From Archilochus colubris (lineage: Eukaryota; Chordata; Aves; Apodiformes; Trochilidae), in contig CM041092.1 of the NCBI GenBank assembly GCA_023079485.1, forward strand, positions 15,637,127 through 15,701,126: a DNA stretch of 64,000 nucleotides, given 5' to 3'. Of the stretch, positions 50,461 through 63,960 are shown piece by piece. The position numbers and the translations under genes were made by a program. A model generated the notes under the pieces. That model was not told the origin of the DNA and did not search any database. It saw only the letters and a list, made by a program, of their open reading frames with translations. The stretch's first letter is position 1, and every line of letters starts with the position of its first letter.

Positions 50461-53400
50461 TAAATGGCAGCTGCTTCCTGATAGCTGCTAAATATGGCTG
50501 AATGTGAGCTCCTTGGCTCACAGTGAAGGGACCTGAGGCATTATTCAAGTGAGGTCCTGTGCTGAGTGGTAGAAGGCTTTGGCCTCATGCAGTGATTTGC
50601 AGAGGTTTGGGACCCTGATGAAGGAAGTGAGTGTCATCTTTCAGCTCCAGGTAATAAACGTAGAGAAAGAAGGTAGCAGGCCCAGGGCAAATGCTAGAAT
50701 GGGGGAGGTTTTCAGCATATAGCCACGTGTATAAAGCAAGCTTTTTCTGCTTTCTGTTCTCTGATGGAGCTTTCACTAATGTTTTCATTAGATTTCATTA
50801 TTTATAAAGGTTGTACTGTAAAAGACCAGTGGCTTTTTAAGACTTATCTTTCAAATGCATCCACTGAGTTATGGAAAGGGCCTTCCATCCTTAGGAAACC
50901 TTCAAGTCTAGCATAGATGTAAAGCTTGCTCAGCCTTTAAGAGGAGCATGTGAAATTCCAGGGACATCCCAAAAAAGCTGGTTCTTGTGGAGCCAGGTTT
51001 TGACCCAAGGATTTAATTCTTTATATTGGGGAAATACAAAGGAAAGAAAACTTTCAGACTCAAAAAAATCTGGAGTTTGTTCTGAGATTTGTACGTTTTC
51101 TGTTCCCTCTTCTCTCAGGTAATGTCAAAATCTGTATTAGTCTCTGCAAACAAATCACCCAGAAGCAATAAAATAGAAGGTTTTATGTAGATGGTAACTG
51201 AATAGAACTATGTTCCAGTATATCAAGGGAGGTAATTGTACCAAGATGCAGAGACTGGACCCAGCTGGAATATAAAAGTAGATGTCATCATTCTATCCCT
51301 TCCCAGACTAAGGGAACAGCCTCCCAAAGCCACTGAGAGATGGACATATTTGAAACCCTGACCTCAAAGCAAAAGGTCCCTGTTCCATTGACTTGAGCTT
51401 TCCTCTCCCCAGCAAGGAAGCTTTTTGTCTAAGCTCTGCTCCTTTCTCTCATGCTCCCTCTCTCCTGAAGCTCTCTTGGACACTTCATGTTCCATTTGAC
51501 TAGAAACTGGAATGATTAAAAAGGGAGCCTCTGATTATAGTAAAACAAAAAAGCCCAAGTTTGTTGTTTTCCCTGAAAGAAGATCCAGAGGTTGGCCATT
51601 CTTTAGGGAGTTACAATTTGGACAATTTGTCAGTGTGTTCATGGCAGAGGAAAGCATGTGACCATGGATGCAGGGACCATGACCATAGCTTAGGACAATG
51701 AGAGGATACACAGCTGACTGATCCCAACAGCCTATTCTGCCTCCCTCTGGAGGTGATAAACAGCCCCCAGTGATAACTAAGCAACAAGTATCAAAGACAC
51801 ATTTTAAACTATTTACCTTTTTTTTTTTCCTTACTCTTGGCTCATGTAAAACCAGATCCTTATGTGCTCTTGGTGTTTCACATAACCTTAAGGATCACCC
51901 CAATACCAGAACTAGAAGGTCCTTTATTTAACTTTTCCTCAGACCCAGAGTGCTTGTAGGACAAGTTTCTTCTCCCCCACTTCAGCAAATGAAAACCAAG
52001 CTTCTCACTTGGGCTAAGAACCTACCTGTAGTTATCTAAAGAAAACAAAACCCACTTCCTATTGACTCACCAAAAAAGGTGGAATCCAACTTTAGGTAGC
52101 TAAAACATAAATAATCCCATGTTCTTGGGATGTATGCATCTACACAGAATCACAGAATGCATAGATTTATTCATTTCCTACTCCACGTACTAGGACAGAA
52201 GAACTAAATTTGTCTGAAATGTAAGTTTGATGATAAATAGAAGATAATGTACTTAACTTGGGGCCCCTAGTCCCATGTTTAGATGTCAGGTCAAAAATGC
52301 TGAGAACATCTGGGTCTCACAGAGGTCAGGTAAAAAGAAAGAGAAGAGAATAGCGATGCTTATTACAAAGAGGAGGTGAATTAAAGTAATACTTTTTAAA
52401 AGTAGGGACAGATCTGAGAAACAATCCCTCTCCCTTTCTGATGATAAGGGAAGGCTCTGCCAGGAGAACAGAAGAGTGGCAAATTCAATCTTAATGTTTT
52501 GTTTTCATAGGACAGTGGGACTCATTGCAACAGGAAGACTGGAGTGCAGAGAGCTGAAAGTTTTAGTCATTGCCTAGTTACGAGCAGTTGGGAATTTTCC
52601 CAGTGTAGAGGAGGAAAGAGCTGGACAAGCCATCCAATAGCTCTCTGCTTTTTACTGCATGACCTCCCTTCTGAAACACTGGTGTCAATCATTACTGGAA
52701 AGAACCTCAAGTTCAACCAAACCAAGGAGAACCCTGTGTCACCCTGATTTCAGCAGGAGGCACACACAAATGACCTGCCAGACAGACATAGGGAGAAAAG
52801 CTCTGAAAGTCTTTCAGATGTCCCTGTTTTACCCACCTCATGTTCACCACTTTTAGATTTTAAAGCATGAGATCCTAAAGATGGGATCATGTTTCCAGAG
52901 TATAAAGGAAAGCAGAAAAGGTCAGCATCTCCTACAGGAAGGCATAAGGGTGGGAGATGAACCTGGCATCAATAGAAAACTTGGCATAGGTTTTCAAGGA
53001 GCTCCAGAAATAGCAGGCATGCTGTCATTGAAATGTGAGAGGAGGAGGGAAGAGCAAAAATATATAGGTTTTATGGAGGATTTGGAAGATTAGAAGAACA
53101 AATAAGTAACACAATGGCTGGATATTGACTCAAAGAATACTTGAACTAGATTTGACTGGCAAACAGAACCAGTCTCTATTTGCCAACAGCTTGGAATTGT
53201 TTGAGCAATGACCTTGAAAAACATACAGCAAATTCAGAGACTGGGAATCCAGAAGGCTGCACTGTGCTGGTCTGAGCCAATCCTCTGCACAACAGCTTCC
53301 CTCCAGTGTCATCCAGTCTCAACTCTTCTAACTTTTTAAGCCAGCAAAAGTGGCTCAGCCACTTCAAGATATTAAACTGGTTTAAAGAATTAAGTCTTCC

Positions 53401-53511
53401 TAAATCTTGAAAGCAGTTTAGCAGATCATGCTATTTCTAAAACACCGAATTCTTAAACCACCTTTACTCTGATGGAAGAGCTGAGAGCTTAGTACACCAG
53501 AGTCATGCCAA

Positions 53512-53533
53512 CTTAAGAGTTTAAACTCTTAAG
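53512..53533. repeat. Perfect 22 bp palindrome
   Basis: CTTAAGAGTTT (53512-53522) is followed with no spacer by its exact reverse complement AAACTCTTAAG (53523-53533). The flanking bases (A, A) do not extend it. By composition-free counting, a perfect 22 bp palindrome would be expected roughly once per 4 million positions, so one in 64 kb is mildly surprising, though AT-richness raises the odds. It could extrude as a small cruciform or bind a symmetric dimer. Confidence 0.97.
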
Positions 53534-53879
53534 ACACTTTTTACACTATAAGCCAAATTCAAGATCAAGTGTAGTGCCCAGACTGTTGCCTCATGTCAGT
53601 TCAGATGTTCAGCATCCAACTGCATCACCCCATACCAGGTTGAGAGACTCTGGGTTGAGAGTCTGTTTTAACTCATTGACTTCTTTGCCAAATCCCTTGA
53701 CTTGTCTTCCAAGAGCTTTTGTTCATATCAGTCAGTCTTGATTTATGAAGTTTATCTCTCTCTGCAGATGGTTTTGATGTGGTATAAGAGTACATTGGGT
53801 ACATTTTTAAGTTCAACTCACGTTGAAATTTGCTGATGACAAATACAAAACTATGATCACATACAGCTGTAAGATCAAG

Positions 53880-53896
53880 AAAAAAAAAAAAAAAAA
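53880..53896 (+). repeat. A-run, 17 bases
   Basis: Uninterrupted run of A after AGATCAAG, then GAGCCC. A simple mononucleotide repeat; no attached retrocopy recognised. Confidence 0.9.
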
Positions 53897-54276
53897 GAGC
53901 CCTGATCCCAACACATTTTAAGAGAAGGCTCTTTCTATGCTTTTGCAACTGGGTCATCACAAATACAATTAGGTTTAAAGAATGGAAGGAGAGGATGGGG
54001 TTGCCAGGGAATCAACTTGATTCTTCAGCAAATGGCAGTTCAGTGAACTCACCTTTCAGCACACAGCTTTATGATTGGTCACAAACTACCTTTCCACTGG
54101 ATATACAGGGTCCATATCTACAGCCTCAGAGCTGATCTTTCTTGTGCAGAGTTGGAGAAATGTAAAAGACCACAGGATCAAATTTTTCCTGTATAAATGG
54201 GCTCAGCTAGGATAAGAAAACCTCCTGTGGTTTAGTGGGATATGATGACTCCTAGCAGTAGCTAATTGTGGTAAAG

Positions 54277-54291
54277 AAAAAAAAAAAAAAA
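54277..54291 (+). repeat. A-run, 15 bases
   Basis: Uninterrupted run of A after GTAAAG, then GTAGTTTACC. A simple mononucleotide repeat. Confidence 0.9.
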
Positions 54292-55600
54292 GTAGTTTAC
54301 CAAACAGGTAATATATAAGAATACTGAATGCAGAAAAAGGCTTGTATTACATTTTGGAGGTCTCCATGTTGTCTAGAGAGAATTATTTGAGGAGAAGAGA
54401 GTCTCTGAAAGGGTGGTTTAGACCAGAAGTGTACTCAGGCTATATTTCAACTGGAACATGCAAAATCATGCCTAGACAAATCAGTGCCCTGTGGTTTAGA
54501 GAGGGATTTGTGTGTGCACCAGTCCTCACTGCAGCTCCAGTGCCACCATCTTCAGTGTAAGGAAACCAAGCATGTGGGACAGAAGGGAGCAACACTGGTC
54601 CCAGTTTGGACCATCAAGGAACAAGGACCCCTGTATGCAGTCCTCCCACAGAGTGCCCCACAGTATCCCACACACATGGTGCATGGTGGCAAGATGACTC
54701 TTTGGAAATGCTTCACCATTAGAGTGACTTCTCCTTTAAAATCTTCTCTAGTAAGTCCCTCAGATGACTCGTGTTGAGGTCACCTACAGGGTGTCTCAGC
54801 CCTCAGACTGTATTTTCAGCTTGTTCCTGATGCACTGGGTTCAGTGGTATAGAGCTGATCACCTGGCTGTCCATTTTTTTTTACTCATATACTTTGCAGA
54901 TTTGTTTAAGAGGAAAGTTTAAGTAAGTCACAGTTAAAAGCAGTTTTGTTTTCTTGAGGTAACAGGTTTGCTCTGTACAAACAGTATCTCTTATCTAATA
55001 GCCCTAGAAAGGCATGTAGCGTCAAGCTGATACTGTCTTCATGCTTGGCTTATTTTTGAATTTCAGCCCTGAGATATGCAGGCAACCTGCCATCAGCTGT
55101 AAAACCACAAACCCTGATCTTTGATGGGGACTGATAAGAGAAAATATATGAAAACAGACTCCTTAGAGCTTGACTCCTTTCCAGGAGGCTCTGGACTCAG
55201 ATATGGCATTTGAAAGTGATTGTTCATGCATAAGAAGCAGCATTTTTTCTATTCTCTTTTAAAGGCTCCAAAAATGCTAAAAGAACAGTGCGTAAGTCAG
55301 GGGGAATCAACATGATGTTATTAAGCTTTCATCATGACATTAGCAAGTGCAACATCCAATAGAACTAGAGCCTTGACCTGTGCAGCCCCTGTGCTCCTGG
55401 GAGCCTTCTCTCCAGTTCAAAATGAGAGGAAACCTCGTGTCAGCACTTTGACGTGATTCATGGGGACAGAAAACAGAACACAAAAATGTAAGCTTCCACT
55501 CTGATGGGCTGTTTATCAGTCCATCTTTCCCTTCTGTACTTAGTCTAAATAGCCACTTAACTGACAACTTCGGAGCCTTCAAGTTTTCTGAGATTATAGG

Positions 55601-55644
55601 ACAAACATTCCATAAATATAGGATACACATTCCATAAATATAGG
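55601..55644 (+). repeat. 22 bp tandem duplication
   Basis: Two adjacent 22-base units share CATTCCATAAATATAGG exactly and differ at two positions near their starts (ACAAA against ATACA). A simple local duplication; CATTCC also matches the TEAD-type MCAT word, giving two such words 22 bases (two helical turns) apart. Confidence 0.85.
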
Positions 55645-58600
55645 TGCTTTCTTGTGATGCTGTTTTTGTGATATTTTGAGACCTAGAGAAATCACGTGGT
55701 GTACCTGTAGTACCCATGGTGGACATGGCATAACAGTTCATGTGTTCTAGGCTCAGGGCACAATGTGCCTGCCTGATTCTTTCATGCCGTTTGTCAAACT
55801 CTGCTCCTCCTCCCAGGATTTCTGCCTTAAGACAGAATCAATATAATGGAAGATCTCCTGTGGCTCTGTCTGAGTCTGAAAGTAGAAACAGCAGCTACTG
55901 CTGCTACAATTGTGTGAAATCTGCTGCCCAGAAGGAAGTATTTGTAGCAGTTATTTAGCCTGCCTCCATCTCAAAACACCAGATTCCCCTGCAACTTGAG
56001 CTAGGAGGGTATTTCACCACCTGCTTGCAGAGCAGTGCCTGTGAAACACTCCCAAGCTGTTGTGCTGCTTGGCCCCAGCAGGCAATGCTACCCCCGCACT
56101 TTCCCCTGCCTAAAAATATTCTTCAGTCCTTGCATTTCCTCCTGGGAGCAAGCCTCACCCGTATGTTGGGAGCAGACCTTCTGCCCTTGTTGAACTTGTG
56201 GCATTCACCTATTCCCATACTTTGCCTTCCCAAAGCCCTTGGAAGAAGCACCCAGCTGCAAAGCAATTTCAATGGATGGTGAGCCACCAAGTGCACTAAA
56301 CGGCTTATCTGATTCTCTGGGGAATCCATCTGGAGCCAAGAGCTTCTCCCCATCTGTGTAACAGTCATTACACTTCGTTCTCACCCTCATCCTAGATAAA
56401 CTCTCATAATCCCCTGCCCTTCTATCCAGACAAGGGCAGAGACCCTCTCTAGAGCAAAATGAGCTCACCAAGGGAGAGTTTCACCCTATCAGGAACTGAA
56501 ACACCAGTGTCCAGAGTTTGGTTAAAGAGCCACCATCCAAGTGAAATCACCAAGCAGGTTTCAAAGGAACTCTTGATCCCTTTCACCATGTGGAGGAAAC
56601 AGAGTTTGGCTTTGAGGATACTCTGGTTGCACAAAAACATTCTGAGAATTATTAAGATCTTGTGAGCACTGCACCAACTGGCACTGTTCTGGATCCTCTT
56701 TTCTGCTGGCCCTTAAAGCTTGAATTGTTCAGTGCTCATGGCTATTTCATGCCAAGGACCAGTGCAGAGGACTGACACTTTCTTCTCACCATGTACTGCT
56801 TATGGGTGTTAAGGACATGTTCCTGACTTCCACTGCACTAGGGAGAAACAATTATTGGCATCCTGGCCCAGGTGGCTCCATTTGGTGGTTCTCTGTTGAA
56901 CTTGTCCACTAGCAACAACTCTGAAGAAAGGCAAACATAAGCAAGATAACCCAGAGCTGGGGTGAAGAAATCAGGGTTGAGGATTGCACCAATGTACAAA
57001 ATCTAAATTAGCATTTTTTGCTTTCTGGAGCATTTGTGGGAATAGATGGAGCCATCCAGTGCCATCCACAGGACATCTTCCAACAGGAAAGTTGTTTTGT
57101 TGCTTTGCTTTAAGCAACAAAGAAGCCCAAGGAAGAGTCACAAGAAGAGAGTAAGTATGTACTGATGCCTTCCCAGAAAATTACTTCAGGCTTGTGGACT
57201 TCCTGAGCCCCTTTGGTACCTTCACATGGAACAGCTGTTGGTGGGTTCAAAGAACAGTTGAGGGGATTACTGGAAGAAAAATCTTTAGCACAGAGGATCA
57301 TGCAGCAAGGAATTCCACACCTTAGCAACTTCATGTGAACAACTATGTTCTGTTTGGTTTATGTTTGCCTTTTAATTTTGTATGATGTCCTCCAATTTTT
57401 CCACCTCTTTCCATTTTTTTAACTTGTGATGCTTTATCCTAGTGGGTTGCAGAAGCTCTTTTTAATTAGTTTATATAGAATTATAAACTTTATTTGAATG
57501 TGGAATTTGCAGATAAAGACAAGATCTGGAATAATTCCCTCCTGAAAAGCCCACGGTTGCCCGAACATACCTAATCTATGCCTAATCATACCTTCATCTA
57601 CCCCATATTTTTCTTATTATGATGATTTTCTGTCTTTAACTGTATAAAACCTTATTTTTGTATCCTGAGGTAGTTAAATGAATGTGAAATGAATATGGAT
57701 TTCCTGCTGATCTCATTTAGTTTTGGTCTTCACCCTAGAATTGAAAACATCAATGCCAGGGTGTGTTAGAGGTACATTTCTGGAAAGGCAATTATCCTAT
57801 AAATGCTCAGCTGTAACTTATATAATAATTATTTCTTCAACTGAAGTGCCTTTTGAAGTACTTTCCAAAAACTTACAATAGCCCTAACCCATAAGCATTT
57901 TGGTGGGGTAGGGAGACCAAATTCTGCACTCCATCTGAAATCATTCTGCAGAAGCTGTGTCTGAAGTGCACTGGCACTGGGTATAGCTGGATCTCACACA
58001 TTAGGTGTTTGGAAATCTGTCCACAAAGACTATGCCCGTCAATGTTTACTTTTTAAATATTACTTGGAAATTATAGGATGGATGAGTGATCCTTTTTTAT
58101 TTTTTTCATCCCCTCTTGGCTGAGGGTTTCCCTGGAACCTGAGACATGTCTCTGCTGAAAAAATCACTCAACATCTATGAAGAACAAAAGACAGCAGAAG
58201 GTTATTCAGTGTATCATGTAGTTTCACCTGAACCCCAGTGGTTTCAGGGTGTATGTGATCTACCAAGCATCTTATCCAAGTCAAAAGCAGACTAGTTCTA
58301 AAAACTAAACTTCTTGTGATGCCAGTTCTCTATAGTAGCTAATTAAATAACTTCTCTAATGCAGCTGTTAGTGGAGAGAAGGGTATGGCCTGAGCATCAC
58401 CAGACTAGGGGGTCAGTAATCTTTGGTGGTTCAAGTAAACCGAGAGCCTCTTTTCATTTCTTTGCAGCCTCTTTGAGCCAAGAATTTGTTCTGCCTTGTT
58501 CTCACACAGCACATGGCACAGTGATCCCTCAATTGTCATTAGGATCCACTGTAGGCACTGGATTAATTTGGAAATGGTATTAGGCTGCAGAATTTGGATG

Positions 58601-61600
58601 GATGACATTGGTGAAGAACAATCATTGTGGGAGGCTGGGCTGCATGAAGCTGAACAGTCGGAGCAAAGTAGAGTCTGGTATTTTGAGAAAAGATTTTTTA
58701 AAAGCCAGTATGTGCTCAGGATTCAGAAAATAGTCACAGAGGAGCAAATTCACCCTTGGCAACACCCCGGCCTGAGGTCACATTGGAGGTAAGCATGCTT
58801 CCCTTCTATCAGAGGGATTTGCAAGCAGAAAGAATTTTAACAAGGTCTCTAGACGTGACTAAAGACCCTGTTTGCTTCAGAGCAAACTCCTTTCACCCTA
58901 GAGCCCTGAATATATCTCTTGTTCATAAAATATCACAAATTTGGATATGTGTTTGTTTTCAGGGGTGACTCCTCACCCCCTGCTCAGCCTGGTTCACCTG
59001 TTAAAAGCTCATGAGAAATTGTATCCACAGCATTCCTGTTCCCATAACACAGCCGTGTGGTGAAAGCCAGCAATCTGGTTCTCCTCAGAGTATGGGAAAA
59101 TGCTGTCTTTCAAGACTCCCTTCATCTGAAGAACATTCACTCCTTTCCAGGGCCAGCATAGCTATTGACCTCGTGCATTTCGAAACACTGAAAATCTTTT
59201 CAGAGGCTTTTTAAGAAATAGAATGATGATGAGGAGGATAGTAATAAAAATAATTGCCCTTGAGTCTTCTGATGTACCCTCTACAGCTCCTTCTGCTAGG
59301 GCAAACTTTATTTCATGGGCTTAAACAGAGGAGTCGCAACCAATTCAACTACCCAAGAGTAATATTCTTCCTAAAGTAGAGCCCCTACCACTGTTCTTTT
59401 GGAGGGTTCCCCTTTCCTGCTCCAGGCAGCTGTGTTGGTATTTAGACACAGGATACCAGCTCAGCCTCTACTTCCAGCACAACCTCAATTCATATCCTGC
59501 AGGCTTAAAAGCCCCCAGATGGTCCATAATACTTCTGTAGTAGTCAGCCAGCCAAACAGTGCTTGCTGCTTATCTGGTGCATAACTCTTTGGAATGCGTG
59601 TGTGGGGAGAATGAGAAAAAATGCCAGATCATCTTCCCACAGAACATTTCCTTTCTTGTCCTCAGCCTTCCCTCTCTAAGCCCAGACAGAAACAAAACAC
59701 CAGCTAGGGAATCCACCACATTTGGGTTGCAATGGACTTGATCCTCCCGTCTTTTCAGAAGCAGCCTGGTGTATTGTGGCTGTGAACCTTTGATGCCAGG
59801 GCATTTATGCTGATCTCTGAGCGCGTGACAACCCATTTAGCCCTAGCTTAAATGACAGCACCAGATGGAAGTTAGTAACAGAGCATGTCCAAAACCAGCC
59901 ATTTTCAAAATAATGGAAATACAGAGGGTTCCTGCTAGCAGTGGAAGGAGGACAGAAATTTAAGGAGAAAGAAAGAAGTTACAGGGAAAGGTCCACCATC
60001 TTGCTGACATCCAGGAATCTCTGTCAAGGTCTTTTGCTTCACCATTCAGTCTTAGCCGTAGCTTGGCTCTTCTTTCAGCGTGTGAAGAGCCACACTGGTA
60101 GCTCCCAAAGTGCCTGCTTCAGTCCTTAAGACTGGCCATCATCAGACATGCCCACGGTGAAGGAAATGTTTTGGGCAGTGAATAAACCAGGGATATTTAC
60201 AGTGAGTAAGAAAACAATGGAAGGCATCTCCAAGACCAGGTACTCTGCTCTCCCAGCAGAGACATGGACTTGCCTGCTTGTTTGTGTTGTTCTTGACTTA
60301 ACCAGTACAGACAACATTTGGATGATCATCATCCTAACTCTATGGGCAAATGAGGCATTCATTTCTTTTGCCAGTGCTGTTCTGCTCTGATAGTCATCTA
60401 CCCTGGAGCAGAGTAGGGAGGCCAGGGGAACACACGGAGGCACAGATGGAGGTTTTCATTTTAGATTCACAGCTTCAGAGATTCTACTTTAATGCAGAAC
60501 GCCAATCTTCTGTTTAGTGTGAAAAAAAATTGTAAATGTTGCTGTTGTTGCTCAGTTTTGTGCTTTCATGAATAACTGATGAACTATGAAAGCACCAGTC
60601 TTGAACATCACTTGTGGCTGGGCAAATGGGGTGACCACCATGGGCACCTCAGGAGAAGATTCTCAAGGATCCAAATATTTCCTATTTTGTTATACCCAAA
60701 AAAAAGAAGACAAGGTTAACACCTTCTCCCTGGGTTCTGGAAACCCTGTTAAATTCCCAAGCAGGAACTCTAGATATTAAAGACCATGGCACAAATTAAC
60801 AAAAAATACAAAGGCACTAAATAAAGGACAGCAGTGGCAAATATTTCACATTATTTTGGTGTGACGATGACAACGTACACTGTGACAGTCCAGAAGGTAG
60901 ACATCCCCAGTCTTTTTACCAGGCATTGTATAAACAATGAATATTGTATATATGAAAATATATCCAGTCTTCTGTTTCTGAATGGGAGGTCCAAAGGTTC
61001 TTTCTAGTTTTATATTATGTGATTAAGACCCTACAGAAAACAGACTGTGGAAAAGGGTAAGATGGAACTGAAGATGAGTGACAGGAAAATCACTGAAATA
61101 TTTTGGTTTATTTTTCCAGCGTTCTAAAAGGACTTCAGGAGGACACTGACTAGATAAAGAATGATGAAACCCTCAGCTGCAGGTCAGCAAAGATGTTTAG
61201 TCATCAATCTCACACTTAATTCAGCACCCAAGTCTCCCTGGGTTTTGCTACCCAGAGCCTGAATGACGGTATGACAGCCATCTAAATCTCACTGTTGTTA
61301 ATTGTTCCCTGGTGGCTGAATGAGCACATTGAAAGCGTTCATTCAGAATAAACCCCATTGTCTTGATGCTTCTGTCTTTCATTGCAACTTTTTCATAGTG
61401 CCTGCTGAGCATTTACATATAGTCACTTCTCTTCAAAATAACATGACCTATACCTAAGACATCAGACAACTGAGCTCGCAAATGAATGTTCTCTCAGCAG
61501 CACAGCATTCACCTAAAAATACAAGGCTTGCACTGCCATGCAGCAATACTTTTACCATGTTCTGCTGTCATGCTTTGGGGTGGTGTATTAATTCTTCATT

Positions 61601-63499
61601 TCCCCTGAAAAAATTCCACAAGCTCTAAGCCTCCACCAGGAAAACAAGGAGGGCAGGGAGAAAAAGCATGACATTAAAATTCAGATGCCAAGTTCAGTAG
61701 CATGAATAAAAATTGTCTTAACCTCTGAGGTCAGGAGGTCACCAGCTGGAAGCAGAAAATCCCCACCAGTAAATTGCTGTGGGTTGGAGTGATGAATGCT
61801 AGTTAGTACCAGTGAATTTCAGAAGAATCTCAGCTGTAAGGAGACAGGGCATCTTGGAACAAGCTGAACAATTCCTGACTGTGTTTTCTTTCTTCTTTAG
61901 TCTGTCTTGTGCTCTTTCTGCTTCCACAGATTTCTCAGTTGAGGCAGCAAAAGATTAAAACCTTGTGGGAAAGTCTTGTGGCACATAATAGGGGTGAAAG
62001 CAGCAAGATTCCATAGGGATTGAGTGGTATTGTAAGAAAACTGCTTTCAGATCCAATGGATGTCAAGGGGGCAAAGTGTCCCAGTACATAAGATTTGCAA
62101 AGCTGACTAGATCACAGTGGTGCATCCACTGCCCTAGTAAGCTAAGATCACTGTTACTTATGTTAAAACTACAGCCCAGCAGCAGGCACCCTGTACGATT
62201 ATGTTCTGCTTATTTGACCTCACGCTATAAGCAGCCCAAACTAGGATGGTACCAAGTTTATCTTTCTCTGCCAATTCAACTTTCAGGATGAACACTGGTA
62301 CATCTTGTCTGGGTTCCCCATCAGCTTACTATCATGCATCCATCCATTGCTGCGTATATCAGCTTACAGTTTTGTGGGATGTAGTCACTGCTCAGCCACC
62401 ATGTAATAATGGGTTCTTACTTTATTCACAGGATATAAAGCAGTAAAGTAATAAAAATTAATAAATGTCTATATGAGGTAATAGAAGATGTGTCCGAATC
62501 ACCTTGGCTAGTTCAAAATTTTAGGGTGGAGAAGGTTTCGGGTTGAAGAGTTTGGACCACACCACAAAATGTTGCAGTGATGATAAACTCTCTACAACAA
62601 TTTATAGGATATTCGAATATAAGTCCCTATTATTAAAGTTGGTTTGAGGTTTCCATAACGGAAGGGGGCCAGCTTGCATTTCAGATGTCATTTGTGTAGA
62701 GGAAGCTGGACAAAAAGCAGAAAGTTGGCAGCAAAAAATATCAGGCTCCTTTCTCCTTCCAGCTACCCCTCCCCAACCTCTTTGGCTAAGCCCCAAACCA
62801 TGGCAGGAGCTGAACACTGCTTTTCATTGAACGACATACCTGGCTCTAGAAGAACACACCCTTGTGGAATTGGCACCCGGGCAATGTTTCCATTCCCTTT
62901 GCACAACACTTTTCTTTAATGCTTTCAAAGCTAAAACAAAACCCAAAAGGTTTGCTACCATGTTCAGCTCATTATATTGGTTTCAGGAGGGTGTGGAACT
63001 TTCTTGTGCTATGGTAGGATGGATTTGTCCCTAAAACTTATACTACAGCAAGGAAACATAATAGGTAGGATCTTTTCCTTTTGCTCCATCAGGCTTTTTA
63101 TGGGTTTGGTTTGTTTCTTTCATTCATTTCATTTCAAATCAATCCACAATCATTTATGTCCTTTTTCAGAAATGTGTTCAGCCTTTAGAACTAGTAAAAG
63201 TAGTGGCCAAATCAGACCTCCTGGACTCGCTATGTGGAAAGCACAAAAGATCACAGCAAACAAGACTGCCAGGACCTCCAAAAGTCACTGGGAAAAGTCA
63301 TGTCAATGCAGTATGGTTACACCCATGCCATTTCTAACCTCCTCTTCCATCTTTTAGGGCTGATGATTCCGCAAGTCCTGATGGACTCATCTCCCCATGT
63401 AGTACATCACCCCCAAGTTACTAATGCTGTCCTTTGCCTCTCTGCCCTTAATACCAAAAAGGTTTTCTTATTTCCAACCTGTTCTCCTTTGCTTCAGTT

Positions 63500-63960
63500 T
63501 TAACTCATTTCCTCTGACACTCTCTGCACTGCAGAGACAAAAACAGGTTGTTCCTTTTTCTTTGCAGCTTTGTGTGTGTACAATGACATCTACCATAGAT
63601 CCCTTACATTTCTCTTCTCTAGACTAAACAACCCTACTTCTTTCAATCTTTCTTTCTAAGTCAGGTCTTCAGTCATTCCTGTTACATTCCAGATGGTATA
63701 TACTTTTCCTGAAAAGCAGTAACCAAAACTGCATACAGTATTATAATTGAGTCCCTACTAATGGCAAGAAGAGTGGAATAATTGCTTCGTACTTACAGGA
63801 AGATCTTCCACTTATCCATCACGATATGGTGCTTGTCTCTTTCCCAGCAGCATGATTGTGTTGGATTATGCCCAACATCTAACCTGCTCCAGGCAATCCT
63901 ACTCCATCGATGCTCTGGCAACTCAGCCCATCATTCCACTTAAGGGCAACATGCCATATA
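63500..63960 (-). mobile_element. Old CR1 LINE relic
   Basis: On the minus strand 63611-63652 reads ERLKEVGLFSLEKR without a stop, the signature CR1-clade ORF2 C-terminal block. At 63723-63740 it reads YCMQFW, the conserved YCVQFW block, upstream in the element and in the right order. Beyond it (63741-63960) the nucleotide sequence still follows the CR1 order (GTATTATAATTGAGTCCCTA, AGTGGAATAATTGCTTCGTA, CCCAGCAGCATGATTGTG). Frames shift and stops are present, so it is dead. It may continue past the window edge. The 3' end near 63500 is blurred. Confidence 0.88.

Larger units (their letters stand above)
50461..63499. other. Non-coding unique sequence
   Basis: About 13 kb with no supportable gene. 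Frames of up to 133 codons (55340-55741 minus) and 126 codons (62977-63357 plus) lack motifs and partner exons. Features listed separately are the palindrome at 53512, A-runs at 53880 and 54277, and the 22 bp tandem at 55601. No CpG island, tRNA-type B box or clear LTR ends are seen. The remainder is ordinary AT-rich sequence. Confidence 0.68.

Noticed and set aside
52142..52160. CACAGAATCACAGAATG, like a reversed CR1 terminus
   Set aside because: Only about 17 bases match and the expected GGTTGGAA block does not follow.
55601..55644. CRISPR-like repeat
   Set aside because: Only two adjacent units with no spacer, and the genome is vertebrate.
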